Of a stretch of DNA of 64,000 bases, positions 46,101 to 64,000 are shown piece by piece. Source of the DNA: Balanoglossus misakiensis (Eukaryota; Hemichordata); NCBI GenBank assembly GCA_040954595.2, contig CM082576.2:5952001-6016000 (forward strand), read 5' to 3'. The notes beneath the pieces were generated by a model. It was not told the origin of the DNA and ran no database searches. It saw only the letters and a program-made list of their open reading frames with translations. The position numbers and the translations under genes are program-made. Each line of letters begins with the position of its first letter. The first letter of the stretch is position 1.

Positions 46101-46220
46101 CGTCATGTCAGAATCGTATCTTTCTACATAGGTTTCAGCCACATGAGGTTTTCCAAAGGTGTTCCAGTTTTCTTCTTCCCTGGCTTCGTCTGAGTATGTT
46201 CTCCTCCTTCTAGTGGTCAT
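43178..46220 (-). CDS. STX5: Syntaxin-5, Golgi/ER Qa-SNARE
   Basis: Exons in order of transcription: 46044-46220, 45768-45838, 45161-45216, 44809-44921, 44425-44556, 44188-44275, 43567-43807, 43178-43337. They encode 345 aa with all phases consistent, close to the long vertebrate form. Seen in order: an N-terminal MTTRRRRTYS; the conserved CRDRTNEFLSAVKSFQSRQ; EFTMIAR; the Habc region with LAKRKSLFDDK and ELTYIIKQDINNLNKQIAQL; GRHLQSHSSQVVVSLQSKLA; NLKEQKSRREQFS; the SNARE helix QLIDEQDSYIQSRASTMESI through QQLAHMVKEQEEQVQRID; and a C-terminal membrane anchor after SNRWLMIKIF ending VFMA. The family protein drives ER-Golgi and intra-Golgi fusion. The 44424 intron uses a GC donor (CAG|gcaagt). 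The arginine cluster at residues 4-7 corresponds to the ER-retrieval signal of the long vertebrate isoform. It lies head to head with MTR. Confidence 0.97.
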
Positions 46221-47603
46221 CTGGCCACATAATTATTAATCCCACACTGATGATAAATAAGATTGTTGATGGTATTGCAGGTGATCAGGTAATACTTGAA
46301 AGGCCACTGAACATCAAAATGTAACTTGTAAGGCACTTCCTCCTGCAATACAATTACATCATTTAATGTTCCATGTAATTTTTCCACTACATAATAAGGC
46401 ACTTATGATATCAATAAATTAGAATCTGACAATTGGTCATCAGAGAAATAGATCTCACTCATTTTATTGATCCTTCACAACTTTTCATGTGATACTCAGT
46501 GTCAGTGGTACATTAGCCTAGGGAAAACAGGTAATGCATGTATTATTTAGCGTTCACGTTGCTGTTCTATTATAATATTAACGACAACATTACTGTTAAC
46601 GTCTGCCAGGGCCATGATAGAAGTGCGTTCACATCCAAATGTATGTGGGGTTACCCACTTCCGGTTCTAAATTTACACGTTTTAAAAAACCAAACCGCGG
46701 ATACGATACACCATAGACCCTATGGATACACCCACTATATGGTGCACCTAAGTTCCAAATTGTGTCACTGTCATATCTTCCAAACAGCAGCGACGTTTGT
46801 TAATCATACGCTTAATATTATACCATACACCCATGGACTGGAACAGTTTTATTAATGTTTCTGGATAAAAATGATATGGGTGGATTGATTTCATTTTAAT
46901 ATTAAATGTAAAACTGCCATGTCGACAAACGAAAAACAAAGTCAAAATCCTTCATTTTGAAGCAATCATTACTCACCAAAGACGAGTTATGGCGCAATAA
47001 TAGCGTCGATTATCCAAGCCCAGTAAACTCGTGTGGTCTTCCCGATGAACTCCTTTAATACAATATCACTTAGACGCAACAACACCGAAAGAAACGGGAA
47101 ATAATTTCTAACAAATGGTTAAAACATCACTGTCAACTCACCACCGGCCTGACGTCACCAACTTTCTAACGCATGCGTCATAGACTTGCGCGGAGAGCGA
47201 TGGGTAAGCCTACGTAAGCCCAAGAAAGACAATACAAATCCCTCAACTATGAGGATGCAAATGGACAAAGTGAACGGTTCTAAAATTGAAAAGGACTTTA
47301 ACAGTAAATTTCAATTTAGTAGTAATTTTTTAGACTGATATTGGTGGCAACTGACGTTAATAGTTCGCCCACACCACCAGTTTATTAAGAAAAATAAGCA
47401 GCCATATTCAATGATTCTGAAGTAGCTAGGGGAATAATTTCACGCATTTCTCGCCTTATCTCGCTCAAACTAACGTGAGATCTTTCTTCTTGACTCAGTT
47501 CAGCCAGACAGCGGCACGGTGGGGATCGAGCTCCTGCAAATACTGTCTCTCCCTTGAAGGGAAAGTGATAAGAACACTGGAGAAGTGCCGGAAATATTCA
47601 AAC
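46221..47603. promoter_or_regulatory. Head-to-head spacer between STX5 and MTR
   Basis: About 1.4 kb separates the two divergent start codons. It must hold both promoters and any 5' UTR exons. The AG directly before the STX5 ATG would allow a 5' UTR intron. I see no clear TATA box or other decisive element. Confidence 0.45.
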
Positions 47604-55926
<8,323 letters not shown>

Positions 55927-57907
55927 AGGGTAGACAGTGACCAGTGTTCTCTCCATGCCTCTAGCATTTACACACACATACTAGATAAGTTAAGGTTTTA
56001 TGTCTGATCATTGAACAAACTGAAATTCAAAGTGTATTTTCTTTCACGCAGTGTTTGGAAAAATGTGCAGGCACCCACCCACACTCACGCTATGTTTGTG
56101 GAAAGTTTACATTTGCGCGCACTATGATAAATTCTTGAGAATATATGTTATATGTATAACACCATCCAGCTATTTAAGTCAAATAACCTTGAACTTTGTG
56201 GACCCCTATTTATCATGGTGTTATGTTACACCTAATATTAGTTGAAACAGACAGTGTACATGTATACAGTCTTGGCATCTGTGTTAGGATATCTTTATAT
56301 CTTGAACATCACTGCCAGTGTGTTCATACAGGTATTTTCTCATGTATTATCATGGTATTCCGACATGGCTGCATGTCCAGTTTTGATTGGTTGTCCGCAT
56401 AGACAAGATGTTATCCAACCAATGAGAACATACCTGAAATCATGTGTCAATGTTGGATGTCTTGTTATGGTACTCTTTGTATGTATAGGGAATTTCCAGA
56501 GAGCCTTATTTATGGTGGACCTGACACAGAAGTTTGCACATGTCATGAAATGACATGTCTAATATATTTGTGCTATTTTCTTTTTATAGAAGTTACATAG
56601 AGGTATAGTTTTCAAGGGAGTTAGATTTGATTAGCACTTCTTGCCTGAGACAGACAAGAAGTGTCAGCTGTGATGGTTCATAGATCAGAATTCAACGTTA
56701 TACACACAACAACTCCAGCCCCTAAAATATCAGCATTAATACAGTGAAAATTCTTTTCTTTGTTTTTAATGTCTCTTTTAATTCAGTACAATACATTGCT
56801 GTACTATTTCTGGGACATAGTCATTTTTAATTTCCTGTAAAAAAAGCATTGTTCTGCCTGTGTAGTTATAGATGTGTTGGTACATGTATTTTAGATTAAA
56901 ACTTGTTTTCTCAAAAGTAAAAATAGCTCTGCTGCCTTTTTGGGGTTCTACAGTGCATGGTTGTATTTTTTTGCCACGTTTGCCAGTTTTCTTTTACCTT
57001 TTTCATGCTGTCATCATTTGTTGCTATGTGTTTATGTGATAGGCTTGTTTTATCAGTGATTTGATATTATTTTTAAAAATGCAAAAATTGGCTTGTGATG
57101 GTGAATTTTGTTCATATTTTAGAGTTTGCCTTGAAATTACATAAACAGATGGTTATTAAAAGTCATATCTAATATGCCTATTCACACTTGATGCTTATTT
57201 TGGTGTCTTTTTTTAGAACTATGTAACCAACCACACTTTCTTCGTATGTCGATAAAAACGTAATGTACATTTTAATAGTAAATGCCGTAGAGGGCGGAAT
57301 TCAATGTTGAAATGAAATCATCTTAAGACACTTCTGCTTTAACAAGGCGGTAATGAATTTGAACTCTGCGACTCAATTCTCAAAAACGATAACATACCAG
57401 TAGCACCGTTTGCAGTCACGGTCTATAAGGAATGACTGGTGGATTAACAATGACTCAATTCAGTCGTGGTACGTGACGAAGTTCAATCGTTATCTTCCAG
57501 TTTCTTCCAAGAAGACCACACGACGGTTATGACAGAGACCAGCCAATATATTGAATTTATCATATTCATATTCCCCTATTCATAAACATGTCCACTTTTG
57601 CCTGCAGAGCCTTAAAGCTAGTTAACCTACATGCATGTTTGCCCCAATTGCGTGGAGGTCGAGAGATACGCTCCAGGTACTTTTTTTGCACACTCCATCA
57701 TCACACGAAATCTTTGAGAGTCGTGTGAATCACACTCCGTACATAGATAGGATCAGTTACACACAAACAGAGCTGGTGTTCGGGCCGTTATATTGTCACT
57801 CGAGACTCTGGGTCCCTCCTCTCCGAAAGTTGTTATGAACTGAAAGAAAGCTTGCTCGCCGGTTTGTACGTCATCTTCTAAGTTTTTTTTTACACTGTGT
57901 GCGAAAT
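55927..57907. other. 3' flank of MTR and 5' flank of the bHLH gene
   Basis: About 2 kb, AT-rich, with no recognised coding exon. An ATTAAA at about 56895 is one possible MTR polyadenylation signal, giving a 3' UTR near 1 kb, but nothing decides it. The right end should contain the bHLH promoter. Confidence 0.5.
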
Positions 57908-60179
57908 ATGGTGTCTTACGACTTTGAACGCCGGCAGCAAAAATCTCGGCGGGACGCGACCCTCCGGGAGAGGCGACGGGTGGCCAAACTGAACACGGCG
58001 TTCAACGATCTGAGAGGCAAGCTGCCGGACAAACTGCAAGGCGGCAAGACGAAGAGGGAGATCTTGCAAGGGGCGGTGGGCTACATCCAAACGTTGATAA
58101 GTCTCCTCGGTTCCGCGCCACATCACTGCCCGCAGCCACCACTGCCAGTCAATTACCACCCACCCCCACCGATGCCCATATCCCCAGCGCTGTACAACGT
58201 TCCTTCAAGGAACGAACCAGTGCAACCACCGGGTGGACATGATGATAATACAAACTGGCAAGGATCATCTTTACCCGTTCACAATAATACGCCTATTCCG
58301 TCTTACCGACCCAACACTATGGACAGGTAAATATGTCTCTTTCTACTTTCTTGCGGCCAATAGGTACGACACCTACTTCGGACATCTTTTTGGATGCCCA
58401 AATGCTTATTTTTCGATGTGTTTTTTTTCGGAACAAGCACTACCATGTTTAGTGTCACACTGGGCTGTTCAATAATCCCAAGGCACATGTTACGAATATG
58501 TTGAGATTGACAATTTTGCCAAAACGTTTCCGTGATTACATTTGTCATTTTCAAGTCACGTTTGCCTTGTGTTGCGTTCCCGAAAGTTCCCGGGAGAACC
58601 TTTACTTTGTAGACCCATTCTCAGTACTTAAAACGGAACGTCTTGAACACGACCGCGTCGCATCTATCTGTATAGGTCGCTATAAACTGATGCGATGTGC
58701 GACTTTGCTCTTGCTGACGTCAAGTCATGTTCCGCGTTACACCCGGGGTAAAAATCAACAGCTCGATTCACAGTTACGAGAAAGGTACACGCCGTTATTT
58801 TTACGCGAACTCATTATCAAAATAAAACATAACAAAGGAGTAAAATCATTTATTGATTATTGTGATAATACCTACACCAAAATCATAATTGGCGAGTAAA
58901 CAAGCTATGGAACCCCGGGCATGCGTTTTGTGGTCGAGACACCTCCGAACCCCGTGCATACGTAGCCCCTTGTGAATGACAGTTCCCCTGAAGATTACGA
59001 CGAGAAATTTGATCAGAGTTCCAATATGGTTTATCGCTCAGATAACCCTGGCCGCAATCAATTCATTTTGATGTCACCTCGGCAGAAGTGATTGGCAGCC
59101 ACGGCAAGAGGCGCCAGGAGTCTCCTTTCACGGAGCAGCGCCAAAAGATTAAACTGAGAAATTGTTTTTTTTTGGAGAGTGAAAGCAACTAGGTTTGTTT
59201 TGTGTTTTTTTTTTCCGAGCCCCAAATGCCTATTTGTTAATGGGGTTTACAAGGACACTGTACCCCTGATAGAATTTGTATTGTACTTCGAAAAATATTT
59301 AGCTGTTTAGTCGGTAACAATCTATTTGTTTTATGGCCGAGGAAACTCGACCTGGAAACCGGGTCGGCGTTGCAGCCGATAGGTAGTGCCCAATGCTCGA
59401 TTTGTTCATTACACACGGGGGCAAAATTGGAAACAAACGAACGAGGTGACTGATGCGAAAAAAGTGATAACATATTTCGCGCACGGTGGGAAATAAAATC
59501 TGCATGGATGATTGCTTTTTTGGACGTTGGGTTTGCTAACGACCTCCTGGCGAAAGAAAGGGCAGATTGTCTATCAAACGAACAACATCCAAAATGTCAC
59601 GAGATACCTTTCCCACCGCCTTCAGTACGCTTGTATTTCATAGAACGCCGTCGTATCGTTGACGCTGTCCAGATTATCGGGAGTGGGAAGTCTGGGAAGG
59701 TGGAAAACTGCGCGAAAAATCACCAGCTCGTGAAATTACAGTAGTCTGCCGGTTTCTCCCACAGGATGGGTTCACCTTGGAGTCGAAATCCACACTAATT
59801 CCGTATCTACCGAAGGACGTTTAAAATGCCGATTGATTTAATCACTCTTAAAACAATCAAAGTGTCTGAATGAATCATTACTTCGGTGATACATTTAATT
59901 ATATTTTTTTCATTTAGGTCAAGACAAAATGTGCCTTTAAACCAAGACTTTGAGCACCGAGAGGATGATTATTCGGCTTGCGGTAAGTGGTGCTGGCCTC
60001 TCAGTTTTGATAGCTTTTTATTTTTATATTTTTTCAGCTGATAACTCATTGTGTAGCCAGGACACACATTGCATAATCTCCTTTCCCTGAAAATTTTCTT
60101 CCCATCCCCAGGCGAAGTTCCGCCACTGAAAGACCGCGTTGAAGAGTTACCCAAGACCAACATCTACTGGTTGGAGTAG
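57908..60179 (+). CDS. Small bHLH transcription factor
   Basis: Exons 57908-58326, 59918-59982 and 60112-60179, encoding 183 aa. The first exon starts MVSYDFERRQQKSRRDATLR, with the basic region RRDATLRERRRVAKLN including the E-box-contacting Glu in RERRR. Helix 1 is AFNDLRGKLPDKL, a short loop GGKTK follows, and helix 2 is REILQGAVGYIQTLISLL. A proline/His-rich linker comes next. The small last exons encode an acidic C-terminus ending TNIYWLE. The domain is of the tissue-specific class A type, but the GGKTKREILQG junction fits none of the Ascl, Twist, Hand, Tal or Mesp signatures I know, so I give no subfamily. It presumably binds E-boxes as a dimer with an E-protein. Exon phases (2, then 1) and splice consensus are good. 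Confidence 0.85.
58327..59917. other. First intron of the bHLH gene
   Basis: About 1.6 kb, donor gtaaat and acceptor catttag. No exon or RNA gene is recognised inside. Confidence 0.7.
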
Positions 60180-62855
60180 TATCCTTGGCAACCACAGTGG
60201 AAGGGTGCCAGCCACGCCATCTTTGTTATATACTGACGTCACACAGAAAGTTCAGCAGCTAAATTTTCTATTGAAGTCCTAAAAGATTTGGCATATTTTT
60301 CGCGCTAACTTCTGGGATATCTTCAAAGTACAATGGACATTACGAAGACAGAAGTTCGCTATACCGACTTCGGCATACAATGTTATCAATATTTACGAAT
60401 CTAACGGAAACATGATGAGACGATGAGGCCGGGGAAGACATTGTCCTCGAAGATTGTAAAGGTTGAAATCTTCATAAATGTGCAATTAATATAAAGACAT
60501 ATCTATTTTAATATATCACATTATATCTTTTGTATGCTCCCGGTAAAACATAATGGACGAGTGTGTTTCCGTTCATTTTATATTACGAGGTATACCTGTA
60601 TACTGGTAGATATGCGTGTTACTTTTCTCTTGAATTGAATTAATTTTAATCAAAAGTTTTTGTTTTCAGAAGAAGGATATAATCAAATGTAGACACCAAC
60701 GAATTTAGATTTTTTTCATTATCAAGACGACCAAGACCATTTTAAACGAAAATATCTCTTCAAGATATAGATAAATAAATTGTCAAAATGACATGAATAA
60801 AAATGTCTGGACATGCTCACTTTACCAACATGTGCAAAACACATACTCTGATTTGCATATAATATCAGATATGTGCTCTGTCAAACTCGACATATCCGTT
60901 CAGTGAAATGGCAGACTATGCAAATCACTGACACACATGCAGACGGCCGTAGTCCACACCCGGCAGAATTCAACCACGCCCAAGTCCAAGTCTTACCCAC
61001 CCATACTGTGTCATGTCTGTTTCAGAACTCGATGATGTCGCCCTTTTCTCATTAATGATAATGGCGACCTAACAGCAAAGTGCAAGAGGTGTTTGAAATC
61101 ACGAGTTACTCATTGCGATTCTTGGACAGTGGCTTCCCGGACGTTTCCCCAGACTAATGCATTTACCTTTAACCCCAACTATCAGGTTGGAACTGCGGGA
61201 TGCATTGTCAATGCCCAGGGGAACTGTCCTGATACCGTCAGTGGGTGTGTGAATAATGTTGTTGGCACAGAGCCAATAATGTGATAAATGCACCTCTTGG
61301 GGAATATACATGAGACCCAGTCCCGAACGCGTATCGTCAAAACACTCTCCCTTTTTCGCATCCAAGACAATCTGTACACGGACATTACGCTTTGCTATAC
61401 AGGAGACGTCCTCCCAGACTAGATATGAACTTCTACTGTACTTTGAGTCAGCAAACGTTCAAAGGCAGATGACCCCAAAGGTGACGCGCCCCTCTATCAT
61501 TTGTCTAATCCAGGTGTACGGATTAAGTAACTTGAGAACACAAATAAGAAATGTGCCGATTTGAATTACAAATTAATAGCAATGACATTTACATGTTGAC
61601 CAGTTTTATATCAGCGGTGACGGATCAGGATTCACCAGGGTATCTCTGATATGTCTTGGTTTACCTACTTTCACGTCACTGTTATTTCAAATATTCTATA
61701 AAAAAGACTCTCTCGGAAGGTATTAATGTCAGTATATAGTTGGTGTTTTGCCATCGGTGACACTGACTATGGAGGGCTGGTTTAAAGTATTGCTGTATTA
61801 CTCGTCTGTCTGTCCCAGTGTCTGTAGATCTGTTATAATCTAATTTTCAAGCAGAAGCCATGGTGAAGTTTGTGCTCTCGAATTTATGTCAAGCATGTCA
61901 AGAAATCGCAAAAACTGTCCATTTTATGTCTAATCCTCGCGTATAGGGTATCCGATAATCGACCTGTAATATTTGGACATATTCTACACGGTGCGCCCTC
62001 TAATTTTGTCCCGTGAATCTTCCTTGAATGTCAAGCTGGTGACGTATCCAAACGGCCAATTCAGGGGGCGTTGCTACTGGAAACAAATCTCAACCTATGA
62101 AAACTGATTTAAAAATCCTCTTCGATGCTTGCACCAGACAAACCACTCAGTAACTATATCCCAAGTAATATTTTCTCTCCAACTGATATAACATTGTAAC
62201 AGCCCTCGACATCTACCACTTGCACGCCGCGGTTGTCTAGGATCACACAAATGATGACTCCGTGTATAGCACAGTCCCGGGTCTGGAAGACTTGCAGATA
62301 GGGCAACGCAAAAATCATCTTCGCCAAAGTGTCCCCCACAAGACAAATAACGCTATGCTGTTGAATAAATCAGAAATACACACCTGGATGACCAAGACAT
62401 TCTGGGCAAGAGAAATTTAAAATCGCTGGAAAGAATGTACTTTTTAGGTGGTGTTGCTATTGGTGGCGTTGTCAGAGATGAGTAGACGTAGTCTGGAATT
62501 AATATTAACATTCTTATTAATTTTCGTGTGCATACTCACATTGTCATGACCACCAGAAATCCGCATACACAAAAACATTTAATTCGAATGGATGGATGGC
62601 ATACGTCACACTCAGCCGAATCATCGTATGATGGCAGTATCACGATGGGACTGATTTGAGAACGAGCTGATTTGGGTTTGGGTTTCGTTTTTACTGGTGT
62701 CACTGGAAAAAAAGGGGTTTTATGAATTTAGAATATGCGTAATCATGAAAGTCTAGTCAAAAAGACAGAGACAGGGTGAGCATACTTTGAACACTCTGTG
62801 TATACGTTGACAAATTGATTATTAGTCTTCAAAAAATTTGTGAATGTCTTTCACC
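60180..62855. other. Convergent intergenic region, bHLH and kinase 3' flanks
   Basis: No coding exon is recognised. AATAAA at 60796-60801 is a reasonable polyadenylation signal for the bHLH gene, about 620 bases after its stop codon. Short open frames around 61.1-61.5 kb have no family signature. Confidence 0.55.
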
Positions 62856-63944
62856 TTAAGAATAAAAGATTGACAACCGAAATTGAGAATGATAAACCGA
62901 ACCTGTTGCTGATGTCGCACGGTGGCGCTTCGATTCATCTTTCAAATTTTGCTTGACGGGACTCTGAGAATTCAGTGATGTTGCTTTCGTCATCTTTACA
63001 GTTTCGTCTTTTATTAAGATTTTAGAATACTCCTTAAGTGTTTTAAACACCAAGTCGGCGGTTGGCCGTCTGTGATAGTCTCTTAGCACCATGCGATTAA
63101 TGAGATTTCTGAGCTCCGGGCTGACGGACACTCGGTAGTCCAGAGCACGGACAGCGTTCGGATTCTGGTACATGAGCTTTCCCATGTACGGAATTTCACC
63201 GTTGTCCATGCGTAGCGAAAACGGGCAGTAGTAAAACAGCGCCAGTAGTCCTTTATTTTGGAAAGAAAACGGGTCGACCTGCCGTTCCAGCATCGCCAGA
63301 AAGATGACCCCAAGTGAAAAGATGTCGATCTTACTGGTGTAATGCTTATCGTACACCTCCGGAGCGATAAAGGCTTCCGTGCCCGCTCCGTAATTTCCGT
63401 AGAGTTGTAGGTTCGTCGACTTGAAGACGCTCACGTCGTTATTATTCACGGCGGCCGCGTTAACGCTCACTCGACGATCTATATCGGCGATTTTGGAGAT
63501 TCCGAAATCGGTTACCTTGACGACGTCCGACCCGCCATCCCTGCGGCAAACCAACACGTTGTCCGGTTTGAGATCGCGGTGCACTATGTCCTTTCCGTGC
63601 AGAAAATTCAAGGCGTCGGCCAATTGCGCCATAAAACGTATATTTATATGCGAGTTACACGGCCGACTCAGTAAGTACTCTTCCAAATTCCCGCCGCTGC
63701 AGTACTCCATCACGATGCACAAATGTCGCGCTTCCAAATAACCGTCGTGGAATTTCACGATGTGATCGTGGTGGGAGATTTTGGCGAAGGCTTCCAGTTC
63801 CTTGATTGCGCTGGTCTCCGTCTTGTGGTTTCCCAGTTGGATCTTCTTGAGGGCGTAAGGCGAGCCCCGCCTGTTCCTGATGAGGTACACACTGCCGAAC
63901 GCGCCGACGCCCAGCAGACGGACCTCCGTGTATTCGGACGACAT
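62856..63944 (-). CDS. PDIK1L/STK35-like serine/threonine kinase
   Basis: One open frame of 362 aa; the start at 63944 (MSSEYTEVRLLG) aligns with the family N-terminus. Complete kinase motifs: glycine loop LGVGAFGSVYLI, lysine in YALKKIQL, hinge region MEYCSGGNLEEYLLSR, catalytic loop IVHRDLKPDNVLV, DFG in VTDFGISKI, APE in AFIAPEV, and DIFSLGVIFLAMLERQ. The hinge, 'EYLLSR' and 'D(I/A)F(S/A)LG' match the PDIK1L/STK35 family, whose vertebrate members are nuclear or actin-associated kinases of poorly known substrate. The DFG-APE segment is long (about 45 residues) and Asn/Val-rich. The C-terminal tail after the kinase domain is short and basic. A weak donor (ACAG|gttcgg) near 62903 leaves open a longer spliced C-terminus. 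An AG directly upstream of the start would permit a 5' UTR intron. Confidence 0.88.
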   Translation of the reverse strand: MSSEYTEVRLLGVGAFGSVYLIRNRRGSPYALKKIQLGNHKTETSAIKELEAFAKISHHDHIVKFHDGYLEARHLCIVMEYCSGGNLEEYLLSRPCNSHINIRFMAQLADALNFLHGKDIVHRDLKPDNVLVCRRDGGSDVVKVTDFGISKIADIDRRVSVNAAAVNNNDVSVFKSTNLQLYGNYGAGTEAFIAPEVYDKHYTSKIDIFSLGVIFLAMLERQVDPFSFQNKGLLALFYYCPFSLRMDNGEIPYMGKLMYQNPNAVRALDYRVSVSPELRNLINRMVLRDYHRRPTADLVFKTLKEYSKILIKDETVKMTKATSLNSQSPVKQNLKDESKRHRATSATGSVYHSQFRLSIFYS

Positions 63945-64000
63945 TTGACTCTGCCGGGGACACGAGAATAAGTGTGAACACACGTTATAAACCGCACAGC

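Overview
The window is metazoan nuclear DNA. Genes are split into many short exons with GT-AG introns (one GC-AG), and there are microsatellites and poly-G tracts. There are no bacterial-style operons, ribosome binding sites or CRISPR arrays. Gene content (syntaxin-5, methionine synthase, NDUFAF5, a PDIK1L/STK35-like kinase, a bHLH factor, several cadherin-type receptors) fits an invertebrate animal. I lean towards an invertebrate deuterostome such as a hemichordate or cephalochordate, from overall resemblance only; the sequence does not prove it. All gene models below were spliced by eye from splice signals, reading phase and protein-family conservation.

Region 1 (about 1.9-27.2 kb, + strand): three tandem paralogous single-pass receptors. 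They share one exon plan: signal-peptide exon, then about eight cadherin repeats largely encoded one per ~300-bp phase-1 exon, a membrane-proximal alpha/beta domain, a transmembrane helix followed by a Cys-rich juxtamembrane stretch, and divergent cytoplasmic tails. The first copy lacks a recognisable signal exon in the window. Copies 2 and 3 share two exon-confined patches of about 98-99% DNA identity inside otherwise diverged exons, which suggests gene conversion. This array is the most distinctive content of the window.

Region 2 (28.7-37.1 kb): NDUFAF5 (+), a complete 11-exon gene for a mitochondrial complex I assembly factor. It is followed on the - strand by an unidentified secreted acidic protein (first exon clear, the rest uncertain).

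Region 3 (37.2-43.1 kb): about 6 kb in which I see no gene.

Region 4 (43.2-55.9 kb): STX5 (-, 8 coding exons, Golgi/ER SNARE) and MTR (+, 24 coding exons, cobalamin-dependent methionine synthase), arranged head to head with about 1.4 kb between their start codons. Both reconstruct to full length without a break.

Region 5 (57.9-64 kb): a small three-exon bHLH transcription factor (+) and, converging on it, a PDIK1L/STK35-like protein kinase (-) near the right edge.
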